In this document: positions 1-6,525 of the stretch, in pieces | Position numbering within the stretch: the stretch's first letter is position 1 | How the letters are laid out: each line of letters starts with the position of its first letter | Assembly (NCBI GenBank): GCA_027297845.1 | Contig: JAPUHG010000113.1 | Location: 1 to 11,085 of the forward strand | Direction of reading: 5' to 3' | Length of the DNA stretch: 11,085 bases | DNA from: Gammaproteobacteria bacterium | GTDB taxonomy: Bacteria > Pseudomonadota > Gammaproteobacteria > Steroidobacterales > MnTg04 | Notes under the pieces: model-generated | The model's input: the letters and a program-made list of their open reading frames with translations, nothing else | Databases searched by the model: none | Told to the model about the DNA's origin: nothing | Position numbers and translations under genes: made by a program

Positions 1-1043
1 TTGATCTCCGCAATGATGCCGGCTGCGAATTCCGCCCAGTTATCCGGCAACTCTCCGGCCATGCGCCGCTGATACTCGGCGGCAAGCTGCGGATGTTTTT
101 GCCGATAGTCCGCAAGAACCTGTTGCCATTCCTGCTCCATGCTGGCGCCTTTCGCCGTAGCATCCCAACCCGCACGTATGTCATCCGGTACTTCGAACGG
201 TGGGTGCGGCCAGCCGATGGCTTCTCTGACCAGGGCGATTTCTTCATCGCCCAGTGGCGCGCCATGAGTCGCTTCGCTGCCTTGCTTGTTTGGCGATCCC
301 CATCCTATGACCGTCTTGCAACAAATCAGGCTGGGACGATCGCTGGCGCGTGCCTCATCTATGGCTTTTTTCAATGCGTCCGGATCGTGGCCATCGACAT
401 CGGCAACGACGTGCCAGCCATAAGCCCTGAACCGGCTCGGCGTGTCGTCGGTAAACCAGCCGTCTACCGGGCCATCAATGGAAATTCCGTTGTCATCATA
501 AAAGACAATCAGCTTGCCCAGCCCCAAGGTGCCGGCCAGAGAGCACGCCTCATGCGAGATGCCCTCCATCAGGCAACCATCGCCGGCAAAAACATAAGTG
601 TGGTGATCGACCAGGTCGAAACCGGGCTTATTAAACTGGGCCGCCAGAACCTTCTCGGCCAGCGCCATGCCAACCGCGTTGGTGATGCCCTGCCCCAGCG
701 GGCCGGTCGTGGTTTCTATGCCGAGATCCTGATCGTATTCGGGATGGCCGGCCGTGTGATAACCGAGTTGGCGAAAATTGCGAATCTGCTCGATAGCGAG
801 CGGATATCCGCTCAAGTGCAAAACCGAATACAGGAGCATCGAGCCATGTCCATTCGACAACACGAAGCGATCCCGGTTGTCCCATCGCGGATTTCCCGGG
901 TTGTGCCTGAGATAATCATTCCAAAGAACCTCTGCGATGTCCGCCATGCCCATTGGCATGCCCGGATGCCCGGAATTGGCTTTTTGAACGGCATCCATCG
1001 ACAGGGCGCGTATTGCGTTGGCAAGGTCTCTACGTTGAGGCAT
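1..1043 (-). CDS. tkt: Transketolase, N-terminal part (cut by window edge)
   Basis: Thiamine diphosphate enzyme of the non-oxidative pentose phosphate pathway that moves two-carbon ketol units between sugar phosphates in the cytosol. My translation of the minus strand is open for 347 codons and runs off the left edge, so about half of a normal transketolase of roughly 660 residues is present. Visible family marks are NSGHPGMPMGMAD (residues 23-35, with H26), SNGHGSMLLYS (63-73), H100 in AGHPE, ETTTGPLGQG (110-119), and the thiamine diphosphate/metal motif GDGCLMEG at 154-161 ending at N185 in DDNGIS. H260 in ATHG matches the conserved active-site histidine. The ATG is preceded directly by an in-frame TAA, so no earlier start is possible. 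A weak GGGA lies 10 bases upstream. Identification is firm; only the C-terminal half is unseen. Confidence 0.97.
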   Translation of the reverse strand, partial: MPQRRDLANAIRALSMDAVQKANSGHPGMPMGMADIAEVLWNDYLRHNPGNPRWDNRDRFVLSNGHGSMLLYSVLHLSGYPLAIEQIRNFRQLGYHTAGHPEYDQDLGIETTTGPLGQGITNAVGMALAEKVLAAQFNKPGFDLVDHHTYVFAGDGCLMEGISHEACSLAGTLGLGKLIVFYDDNGISIDGPVDGWFTDDTPSRFRAYGWHVVADVDGHDPDALKKAIDEARASDRPSLICCKTVIGWGSPNKQGSEATHGAPLGDEEIALVREAIGWPHPPFEVPDDIRAGWDATAKGASMEQEWQQVLADYRQKHPQLAAEYQRRMAGELPDNWAEFAAGIIAEI

Positions 1044-1508
1044 TTAGGCAAAATCCCGAATTGGAAAGCGGCGCATTTTCGCCGATGAGCCGTCAGCGGG
1101 CAACTGCCACATGCCTGATCTTGCAAATACTTTCTTTGCGGGCCCCGCCCGGTGGACCGAGTCACTTACTGCGCTTTGCCTGAGCTCGATTCGGCAGATT
1201 CTCCCGCCGCCGGTTCTGTGGGCGGTGTCAACACCAGCCATCGAAAACCGCGCACCTCAGACTCGTCGCCGACAGCAGGTTCGGCTACCGCCAAATGGTG
1301 AACCGGCGGCGTCTTTAGCTTGGCTGTCTGTGTTCGATCGACCAGGTGAACGCTGAGCAACAGCAGGGGCTTTCAGGGTTTCCACTTTATTGAACACCCC
1401 GGCGCCGGCATGATGGCGGGAGAAGCCCCGAAGCGGACCGGCGGCGTCTTTAGCTCGGAGGTCTGTTGTTTGATTGACAAGGTGGGCGCTGGGCGAAAGC
1501 AGACACGA
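1044..1508. other. Gene-free spacer between redoxin gene and tkt
   Basis: This 465-base stretch holds only short open frames with no recognisable protein features. Its right part is occupied by two direct repeats (described separately). A TTGACA-like hexamer on the minus strand at 1231-1226 could be a -35 element for tkt, but I find no good -10 at the correct distance, so I do not call a promoter. A short GC hairpin (CGGGC, loop GGG, GCCCG) lies near 1140-1155 without a following U tract. The transcription start for tkt presumably lies here. Confidence 0.6.
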
Positions 1509-1536
1509 TCAGGTTTTCCACTTTATTGAACATCCC
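1301..1536 (-). repeat. Imperfect direct repeat, two ~100-bp copies carrying the redoxin 3' end
   Basis: Copy A spans about 1301-1400 and copy B about 1437-1536. They are offset by 135 bases at one end and 136 at the other, so one single-base indel lies between. Both begin on the plus strand with the same 19 bases (1302-1320 and 1437-1455) and end with the same 17-base stretch containing CCACTTTATTGAACA (around 1380-1396 and 1516-1532); the middle is diverged. Read on the minus strand, copy B contains the last codons and the stop of the redoxin gene (GCSIKWKT-stop). Copy A encodes GCSIKWKP-stop at the equivalent place, with its TGA at 1375-1373. Copy A has no intact gene upstream of it, so it looks like a duplicated gene tail plus about 75 bp of downstream DNA. 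Confidence 0.85.
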
Positions 1537-2063
1537 ACCGAAGGCGTCTGCTCAGCCGGCCCATGCCCGGTGCGTGCAATCTGCAGCAGCGCGTCAAGTA
1601 GCTCGCGTGGAGTGTCAGCCGGCGGTTCTTCGGTCCGACCGGCGTCCAGGCGGCCACGGTATTGCAGCTCCAGATCCTGATTGAAACCAAAAAAGTCAGG
1701 GGTGCATACCGCTCCGTATTCGCTCGCGGTCTGCTGGCTCTCGTCAACCAGATACGGAAAAGGAAACGCCATTTCGGCCGCCAGACGCTGCATCTCTTCA
1801 GGCCCGTCCTCCGGGTAGCGAATTATATCGTTGCTCATGATGCCGACGGCCGCGACCCCTTCGGCCGCCAAGACCTGCAAGTCCCCGATAATCCTTCGTA
1901 ACGATGCCTTTACGAAAGGGCAGTGATTGCTGAGAAACATGACCAGTGTCGCGCGCGAGCCTCGGCAATCCTCCAGCGTCCATAGCTTGCCGGCCGGGTC
2001 AGGCAACCTGAAATCGGGTGCTGGCCAGCCAAAATCACAAACAGGTGTTTCCTGGGCACTCAT
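1509..2063 (-). CDS. Thioredoxin-fold redoxin protein (AhpC/TSA-like, single-Cys active site)
   Basis: A 184-residue protein of the peroxiredoxin-like thioredoxin family, probably a cytosolic thiol oxidoreductase; the substrate is unknown. It opens with the typical redoxin stretch WPAPDFRLPD (residues 13-22). The active-site loop SNHCPFVKA has one cysteine (C48) where thioredoxins have CxxC. A second cysteine, C120, sits in VCTPDFFGF, a position where relatives carry the conserved cis-Pro region. The C-terminus GCSIKWKT, with C178, is a tail I associate with this subfamily. There is no signal peptide. The start at 2063 has only a weak ribosome site (a GAG about 9 bases upstream). It diverges from metK across 164 bases. 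Its last codons lie inside the direct repeat described separately. Fold assignment is firm; the biochemical role is open. Confidence 0.88.
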   Translation of the reverse strand: MSAQETPVCDFGWPAPDFRLPDPAGKLWTLEDCRGSRATLVMFLSNHCPFVKASLRRIIGDLQVLAAEGVAAVGIMSNDIIRYPEDGPEEMQRLAAEMAFPFPYLVDESQQTASEYGAVCTPDFFGFNQDLELQYRGRLDAGRTEEPPADTPRELLDALLQIARTGHGPAEQTPSVGCSIKWKT

Positions 2064-2140
2064 CGGCTACTCGGAGAAGGGAATATCTTTTAAAATACTA
2101 GCAGGCGGGCCACCAACAAACGACATAATCCTGAGCTCGG

Positions 2141-2169
2141 ATGAAACCACGCTGCCCGCCCGGTATACT
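2141..2169 (+). promoter_or_regulatory. Candidate sigma-70 promoter for metK-ahcY
   Basis: ATGAAA (2141-2146) is four of six matches to a -35 box and TATACT (2164-2169) is a good -10, with 17 bases between. Transcription would begin near 2176, leaving a leader of about 50 nt before metK. A 7-bp inverted repeat (GGCGGGC at 2104-2110, GCCCGCC at 2154-2160) overlaps the spacer and could be an operator, but this is only pattern-based. Confidence 0.5.
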
Positions 2170-2227
2170 TATTTGTTTGCAGCACCAGTCGGCGCTCGCA
2201 TAACGAGGAACCAGGGGTCCCTTTAGC

Positions 2228-3388
2228 ATGCTGAAAGACTTTCTTTTTACTTCGGAATCGGTTTCCGAGGGTCATCCCGACAAGGTCTCTGATCAAATTT
2301 CGGATGCAGTGCTGGACGCTATTATCGCTAAAGACAAGAGCGCCAGGGTCGCGTGCGAAACCCTGGTCAAGACCGGGATGACAATCATCGCCGGCGAGGT
2401 AACCACGGATGCCTGGGTTGACCTGGAAGATATCACTCGCCAGGTGATTCTGGACATCGGCTACGACAATTCCGAGGTAGGTTTTGATGGCGCCACCTGC
2501 GCCGTGATCAATGCGATCGGCAAGCAGTCGGGGGATATCAACCAGGGCGTGGATCGCGAGAGCCCGGCCGATCAGGGCGCCGGTGACCAGGGCATGATGT
2601 TTGGCTACGCCAGCAATGAAACCGAAGTATTGATGCCCGCGCCGATTACCTTTGCCCACCGGCTGGTGCAACGGCAGGCTGAACTGCGCAAGAACGGAAT
2701 TTTGCCCTGGCTGCGACCAGACGCGAAAAGCCAGGTGTCTATACGCTACGAAGACAATGTGCCGGTCGCCGTCGATGCCATCGTGCTGTCGACCCAGCAC
2801 GACCCGGACATATCGCATGCGGACTTGAAGGAAGCGGTAATCGAGGAAATCATTCGTCCGGTTTTACCGGCTGGCTGGATCCACAAGGACACGCAGATGC
2901 ATGTTAATCCAACCGGTCGTTTTGTGATTGGTGGCCCGGTCGGCGACTGTGGATTGACCGGACGAAAAATTATCGTCGATACCTATGGCGGTATGGCCCG
3001 CCACGGGGGCGGCGCCTTCTCCGGCAAGGACCCATCCAAGGTCGACCGTTCCGCCGCCTATGCGGGCCGTTATGTTGCGAAAAATATCGTCGCAGCCGGA
3101 TTGGCCGATCGTTGCGAAATTCAGATTTCCTACGCTATTGGCGTCGCCGAGCCCACCTCGATCAACATCAATACCTTTGGTACCGGCGTGGTACCGGAGG
3201 AACGTCTGATCCAGCTGGTACGCCAGAATTTTGACCTGACGCCATACGGCATCGTGGAAATGCTCGACTTGTTGCGACCTATCTACCAGGCCACTGCAGC
3301 TTATGGCCATTTCGGCCGCGAGGAGCCTGATTTTTCCTGGGAACGGACCGACAAGGCTGAATTATTGAAAATGGAAGCCGCCGCCTAG
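2228..3388 (+). CDS. metK: S-adenosylmethionine synthase (methionine adenosyltransferase)
   Basis: Makes SAM from methionine and ATP in the cytosol, releasing phosphate and diphosphate; the enzyme normally works as a tetramer. The 386 residues match the usual family length. Visible motifs are SESVSEGHPDKVSDQ (residues 9-23, with active-site H16 and metal ligand D18), MFGYASNET in the central domain, and the phosphate-binding glycine-rich segment RHGGGAFSGKDPSKVDRS with K267. The TSININTFGTG stretch in the C-terminal third is also typical. An AGGGG ribosome site at 2213-2217 lies 10 bases before the ATG. It is the first gene of a unit with ahcY, 51 bases downstream, so SAM supply and removal of its product SAH are probably co-expressed. 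I see nothing unusual in the protein. Confidence 0.98.
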   Translation: MLKDFLFTSESVSEGHPDKVSDQISDAVLDAIIAKDKSARVACETLVKTGMTIIAGEVTTDAWVDLEDITRQVILDIGYDNSEVGFDGATCAVINAIGKQSGDINQGVDRESPADQGAGDQGMMFGYASNETEVLMPAPITFAHRLVQRQAELRKNGILPWLRPDAKSQVSIRYEDNVPVAVDAIVLSTQHDPDISHADLKEAVIEEIIRPVLPAGWIHKDTQMHVNPTGRFVIGGPVGDCGLTGRKIIVDTYGGMARHGGGAFSGKDPSKVDRSAAYAGRYVAKNIVAAGLADRCEIQISYAIGVAEPTSININTFGTGVVPEERLIQLVRQNFDLTPYGIVEMLDLLRPIYQATAAYGHFGREEPDFSWERTDKAELLKMEAAA

Positions 3389-3439
3389 CACTCGGTCAGA
3401 CCACAGCCCATCTACAAACACGAAAGCGAGAAGCAGATC

Positions 3440-4858
3440 ATGACCAGCGAAACTGCCACCCCCTTGCAGCCCGACTACCAGGTTGCCGATATGGGCAAGG
3501 CCGATTGGGGACGTAAGGAAATGGTGATAGCCGAGACTGAAATGCCTGGGCTGATGGCGTTGCGTAAGAAGTACGCCAAGGAGCAACCGTTGCAAGGCGC
3601 CAGGATCGCCGGCTCGCTGCACATGACGATCCAGACGGCGATGCTGATCGAGACCTTGACGGCACTGGGTGCGGAAGTTCGCTGGGCATCGTGCAATATT
3701 TATTCGACCCAGGACCATGCCGCCGCGGCGATCGCCGCAACCGGCGTCCCGGTGTTCGCCTTCAAAGGCGAGTCGCTGGAGGAATACTGGAATTTCACTC
3801 ACCAGATCATGGAATGGCATGACGGTGGTACACCAAACATGATTCTCGACGATGGCGGCGACGCGACCATGCTGGTCATGCTCGGCACTAAAGCGGAAAA
3901 AGACGTTACCGTACTCGACCACCCGGGCAGCGAGGAAGAGCAATTTTTGTTCGCAGCAATTCGCCAGCGCCTGGAAACACACCCGGGCTGGTATGCCAAT
4001 ATCCAGAAAAATCTCAAGGGCGTCACCGAAGAAACGACCACCGGGGTCAATCGCCTGTATCAGCTGCAAAAAGACGGCCAACTGCCTTTCCCGGCGATCA
4101 ACGTTAACGATTCAGTCACCAAGTCGAAATTCGACAACCTGTATGGCTGCCGCGAGTCGCTGGTCGATGGAATAAAGCGCGCCACCGATGTCATGGTAGC
4201 CGGCAAAATCGCGTTGGTTGCGGGCTATGGCGATGTCGGCAAGGGTTGCGCTCAGTCACTGAAAGGTCTTGGCGCAACCGTGTGGATTACCGAAATCGAT
4301 CCGATTTGCGCCCTGCAGGCTGGGATGGAAGGATTCCGCGTCGTCACGATGGATTACGCCTGTGACAAGGCCGATATTTTTGTTTCTGCAACGGGAAATT
4401 ACCTGGTGATCGGTCATGACCACATGGCAAAAATGAAGAACCAGGCCATCGTTTGTAATATCGGGCACTTCGATAATGAAATCGATGTCGCTGCGTTGAA
4501 GCAATACGAGTGGGAAAACATCAAGCCCCAGGTCGATCACATAATTTTCCCGGATGGCAAGCGAATCATTCTTCTCGCCGAAGGTCGCCTGGTAAATCTC
4601 GGCTGCGCGACTGGCCACCCGAGTTTTGTGATGTCCAATTCCTTTTCCAACCAGGTTCTGGCTCAAATGGAGCTCTGGAACAAGCCTGAGCAGTATGGCA
4701 ACGAGGTTTACGTCCTGCCAAAACACCTGGATGAAGAAGTCGCCCGGCTGCACCTGGACAGGATCGGTGCCAGGCTCACGAAATTGACTCCGGAACAGGC
4801 TGAGTATATTGGGGTAAGCGTCGACGGTCCGTACAAACCAGGGCATTACCGTTACTAG
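3440..4858 (+). CDS. ahcY: Adenosylhomocysteinase (S-adenosylhomocysteine hydrolase)
   Basis: Reversibly splits SAH into adenosine and homocysteine, relieving product inhibition of methyltransferases; it uses tightly bound NAD. At 472 residues it is the longer bacterial form, carrying the insertion after the DDGGDAT segment seen in many proteobacteria. Marks include SLHMTIQTA near residue 55, NVNDSVTKSKFDN just before the cofactor domain (substrate lysine and aspartate), and the NAD loop GYGDVGKG at 262-269. The C-terminal KPGHYRY tail supplies the lysine and tyrosine that reach the NAD of a neighbouring subunit; the usual aspartate in KPDHYRY is glycine here. The ribosome site is weak (GAGAAG). 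It lies 51 bases after metK with no visible SAH riboswitch in that gap, and 29 bases before a membrane protein gene. Confidence 0.98.
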   Translation: MTSETATPLQPDYQVADMGKADWGRKEMVIAETEMPGLMALRKKYAKEQPLQGARIAGSLHMTIQTAMLIETLTALGAEVRWASCNIYSTQDHAAAAIAATGVPVFAFKGESLEEYWNFTHQIMEWHDGGTPNMILDDGGDATMLVMLGTKAEKDVTVLDHPGSEEEQFLFAAIRQRLETHPGWYANIQKNLKGVTEETTTGVNRLYQLQKDGQLPFPAINVNDSVTKSKFDNLYGCRESLVDGIKRATDVMVAGKIALVAGYGDVGKGCAQSLKGLGATVWITEIDPICALQAGMEGFRVVTMDYACDKADIFVSATGNYLVIGHDHMAKMKNQAIVCNIGHFDNEIDVAALKQYEWENIKPQVDHIIFPDGKRIILLAEGRLVNLGCATGHPSFVMSNSFSNQVLAQMELWNKPEQYGNEVYVLPKHLDEEVARLHLDRIGARLTKLTPEQAEYIGVSVDGPYKPGHYRY

Positions 4859-4887
4859 CCGAGATTAGCACCGGAAAACCTGAGCAG

Positions 4888-5481
4888 ATGCTGACCGCGA
4901 TTTTTTTGTTCGTACTCGGATCGATCGGGCTGCTGGTTCTTGAAGAATACCTGCACAGTCATCCAGCGCTCAGCAATGTTGGTGCCTGGCTTAGCGAGCA
5001 TCTCTATATCCCTCTGCTCAGGGCCGCCCTGGTCCTGATTTTCGTGGCCGCTGCCTATCCTGCGTTGTTCGGGCTGCACGACGCCCCGGCGCTAGGCAGT
5101 TTGCTGAGTAAAGGACATTATCGTCTGGACTGGTGGATCAACGGCGTTTTGCTGGTCAGCCTCGCTTTACCAGCCATCCCGGGCCTGGGCCGCATTCCCG
5201 GCATGGTCCTGACCCTGCAGGGCATCGTTGCCAGCGCCATGTTGTTCGGGTGGCTCGCCCATGATATGGGACTGCAACAATACTGGCTGTTCCCGAACTG
5301 GACCCTGCTGGCAAAAATCCTGCTGATCACCGGTGCTGCCGGTCTGTTGTCGTGGATGGCCGGGAATTATCTGCAAATCGCTCGCAAGAGGCTGGTCGCC
5401 GAAAGCCTGCGACTGCTCGCACAAATGCCCGCATTGATCATTTTTGGCGCGGCCCTGGGACGCCAGCTGGACGGTATCTAG
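4888..5481 (+). CDS. Multi-span membrane protein of unknown function
   Basis: I do not recognise this 197-residue protein. It is strongly hydrophobic, with about six likely membrane helices at roughly residues 2-20, 40-62, 82-101, 104-127, 135-160 and 173-191. Charged loops include HSHP (23-26), HDAP (64-67) and RKRLVAES (167-174). No transporter signature, catalytic motif or signal cleavage site is evident; the first helix acts as a signal anchor. It begins 29 bases after the ahcY stop, so it probably shares the metK-ahcY transcript. Many proteobacteria have metF in such a slot, but this is not metF. The ribosome site is poor (GGAAAA about 10 bases upstream), suggesting low translation or coupling to ahcY. 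The gene is convergent with the pseudogene that follows. Confidence 0.8.
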   Translation: MLTAIFLFVLGSIGLLVLEEYLHSHPALSNVGAWLSEHLYIPLLRAALVLIFVAAAYPALFGLHDAPALGSLLSKGHYRLDWWINGVLLVSLALPAIPGLGRIPGMVLTLQGIVASAMLFGWLAHDMGLQQYWLFPNWTLLAKILLITGAAGLLSWMAGNYLQIARKRLVAESLRLLAQMPALIIFGAALGRQLDGI

Positions 5482-5544
5482 TTAAGGCAGCGCGGCGGCC
5501 GGCGAGTCAGCCGTTTCCGCATTTTACCGTGGCCGGTGTGCAGG

Positions 5545-5952
5545 TCAATCGCGGCATCGGGCCACGATTTTCTGGAACAAGCCGCCAGAATAGGTCTCTT
5601 TGCTCCACTGATACGAGTCATTGTCGCTCGTGAAATCCTTGATTTCCTTTCGCCACAATCCCTTGGCAAACGGCTCCAGCGTGTCGAAGACCCGGCTGGT
5701 AATGGGCTTGAGCGGGTGGGCTCAACGGGGTTTATGATAATCGACAAAGACCAGTTTACAGCCGGGCTCGAGGCGCCTGACGTTGCGCGGATCGAGGTAT
5801 GCCCAGTAATAGGTCTCCTCAAGATATGCCGGGATTACCGGCGCTGAGTGGCGCGGTGCGGTGCGTGATGCTGGTTTTGTCGAGATCAGCGAATTCAGCT
5901 CGCTCGTCCGTGAGACCCGGTTTGGGCCAGTGGAGATATTGACAATCTCCAT
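5545..5952 (-). pseudogene. rquA: Remnant of an RquA-like SAM-dependent rhodoquinone biosynthesis gene
   Basis: Reading one minus-strand frame from the ATG at 5952 gives 76 codons, a TGA (5724-5722), 58 further codons and a final TGA at 5547-5545. The N-terminal part contains PAYLEETYYWAYLDPRNVRR, which resembles the start of RquA proteins. It passes at once into PGCKLVFVDYHKPR, a segment that normally lies near the C-terminal end of the methyltransferase fold. After the TGA come AHPLKPI, FDTLEPFAKGLWRKEIKDF and KETYSGGLFQKIV, again RquA-like tail blocks. Relatives as I recall them have Trp after PR, so the TGA probably replaced TGG. About 100-120 residues, including the SAM-binding glycine-rich motif, are missing, so it cannot be an active enzyme. 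A strong AAAGGAG site (5964-5958) still sits 5 bases before the ATG, suggesting recent decay. Naming as rquA rests on memory of the family; pseudogene status is clearer. Confidence 0.68.
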
Positions 5953-6001
5953 AATTGCTCCTTTGCCTGCCGCAGGGGTATTGGCAGGGCATCCTTTCTT
6001 T

Positions 6002-6047
6002 GACCATTGGTCCTGGGCAGTTTTTGCCGCCGCTCTTTGCCAATGGT
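6002..6047. repeat. Palindrome plus inverted repeat upstream of the remnant gene
   Basis: GACCATTGGTC at 6002-6012 is an 11-base palindrome with five-base arms. Its ACCATTGG (6003-6010) is also complementary to CCAATGGT at 6040-6047, 29 bases further on. It lies between the AT-rich promoter-like run and the ribosome site of the rquA-like remnant, so an operator or leader structure is possible. No known regulator site is recognised. Confidence 0.4.
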
Positions 6048-6183
6048 ATCGGCCAGTACAAAAATCCTGAGTACCCTGATATATAAAATAGTAACCAGCT
6101 AAAGCCGGTGATGATCTGAATCAACTGCGGCGCAAGTGTCGGGGGGTTTCCGCTGCGGACGAATGGATTATTGCCAGTGCGGG

Positions 6184-6212
6184 AGAAACCCGGGCACGCG
6201 CAAGCGCCCGGG
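6184..6212 (-). terminator. Candidate terminator of the cold-shock gene
   Basis: On the minus strand CCCGGGC (6212-6206) pairs perfectly with GCCCGGG (6195-6189) across a 10-base loop, and TTTCT follows at once (6188-6184). The stem is strong but the U tract is short, so termination may be partial. It lies about 100 bases after the cold-shock stop codon. Confidence 0.45.
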
Positions 6213-6258
6213 CGATTGGTCCGGGTGGAATTTAGGTTGTTTTGCTGCCAGGAGCAGC

Positions 6259-6299
6259 AGGCCGGATCCTTTTATTTTTTGGATAGCCGGATCCGGCCT
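6259..6299. repeat. Perfect 11-bp inverted repeat after the cold-shock gene
   Basis: AGGCCGGATCC (6259-6269) is an exact reverse complement of GGATCCGGCCT (6289-6299), separated by a 19-base T-rich loop on the plus strand. The right arm also lies in a 10-base palindrome, CCGGATCCGG (6287-6296). A second short hairpin (GCTGC, loop, GCAGC) adjoins at about 6244-6258. In the cold-shock mRNA this starts about 14 nt after the stop codon. There is no U tract after it, so a 3' stabilising structure is as likely as a terminator. Confidence 0.75.
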
Positions 6300-6312
6300 C
6301 GCAAGCTTGGCC

Positions 6313-6525
6313 TTATTCGGCGGGCATTACGTTTTCGGCCTGGGGCCCTTTCGCGCCCATCGTCACCTCCATGGTGACTTTCTGGCCTTCATGTAATGAT
6401 TTGCGGCCACTACCAGCGATGGCGCTGTAGTGAACAAAAACGTCTTTACCGCTTTCCTGTTCAATAAATCCAAAACCCTTTTCATCATTGAACCACTTAA
6501 CGGTACCTTCTACTTGATCAGACAT
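6313..6525 (-). CDS. Cold-shock protein (CspA family)
   Basis: A 70-residue single cold-shock domain that binds single-stranded RNA or DNA and melts RNA structure. It has the RNP1 motif KGFGFI (residues 16-21), RNP2 VFVHY (29-33) and the surface aromatics W11, F12, F18, F20, F30 and H32 expected for nucleic-acid binding. The length matches the family exactly. A purine-rich AGAGAGAG ribosome site lies a few bases before the ATG. The gene has its own likely promoter and a long structured leader (separate entries), as in cold-inducible family members. Whether this copy is cold-induced or constitutive cannot be told from the protein. Confidence 0.97.
   Translation of the reverse strand: MSDQVEGTVKWFNDEKGFGFIEQESGKDVFVHYSAIAGSGRKSLHEGQKVTMEVTMGAKGPQAENVMPAE

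Larger units (their letters stand above)
5953..6312. other. Gene-free stretch between the rquA-like remnant and the cold-shock gene
   Basis: No convincing coding frame lies here. The part next to the remnant contains an AT-rich run (TATTTTATATAT on the minus strand, near 6093-6080) that may belong to the remnant's old promoter, though no matching -35 is visible. The rest is dominated by inverted repeats, which are listed separately and probably form the 3' end of the cold-shock transcript. Confidence 0.55.

Noticed and set aside
93..1088. Long plus-strand open frame opposite tkt
   Set aside because: It is antisense to a clear transketolase frame and shows no protein family features.
1166..1360. 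Minus-strand 64-codon frame upstream of tkt
   Set aside because: It starts with TTG inside the repeat, has no good ribosome site and no recognisable features; repeat copy B breaks the same frame.
2170..2227. Possible SAM riboswitch before metK
   Set aside because: The leader is short and no known SAM riboswitch core is recognisable.
3389..3439. Possible SAH riboswitch before ahcY
   Set aside because: The gap is only 51 bases and lacks the conserved SAH riboswitch core or a convincing stem.
5482..5520. Terminator after the membrane protein gene
   Set aside because: Only a short CGGC/GCCG stem followed by TTT is present, too weak to call.
5722..5724. TGA as selenocysteine or recoded codon
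   Set aside because: The SAM-binding core is also missing, other genes use standard stops, and the expected residue is Trp, so simple decay is the better explanation.
5478..5822. Minus-strand frame overlapping the remnant in another phase
   Set aside because: Its composition is arginine and serine rich in the manner of an out-of-frame reading; the family-like residues are in the other frame.
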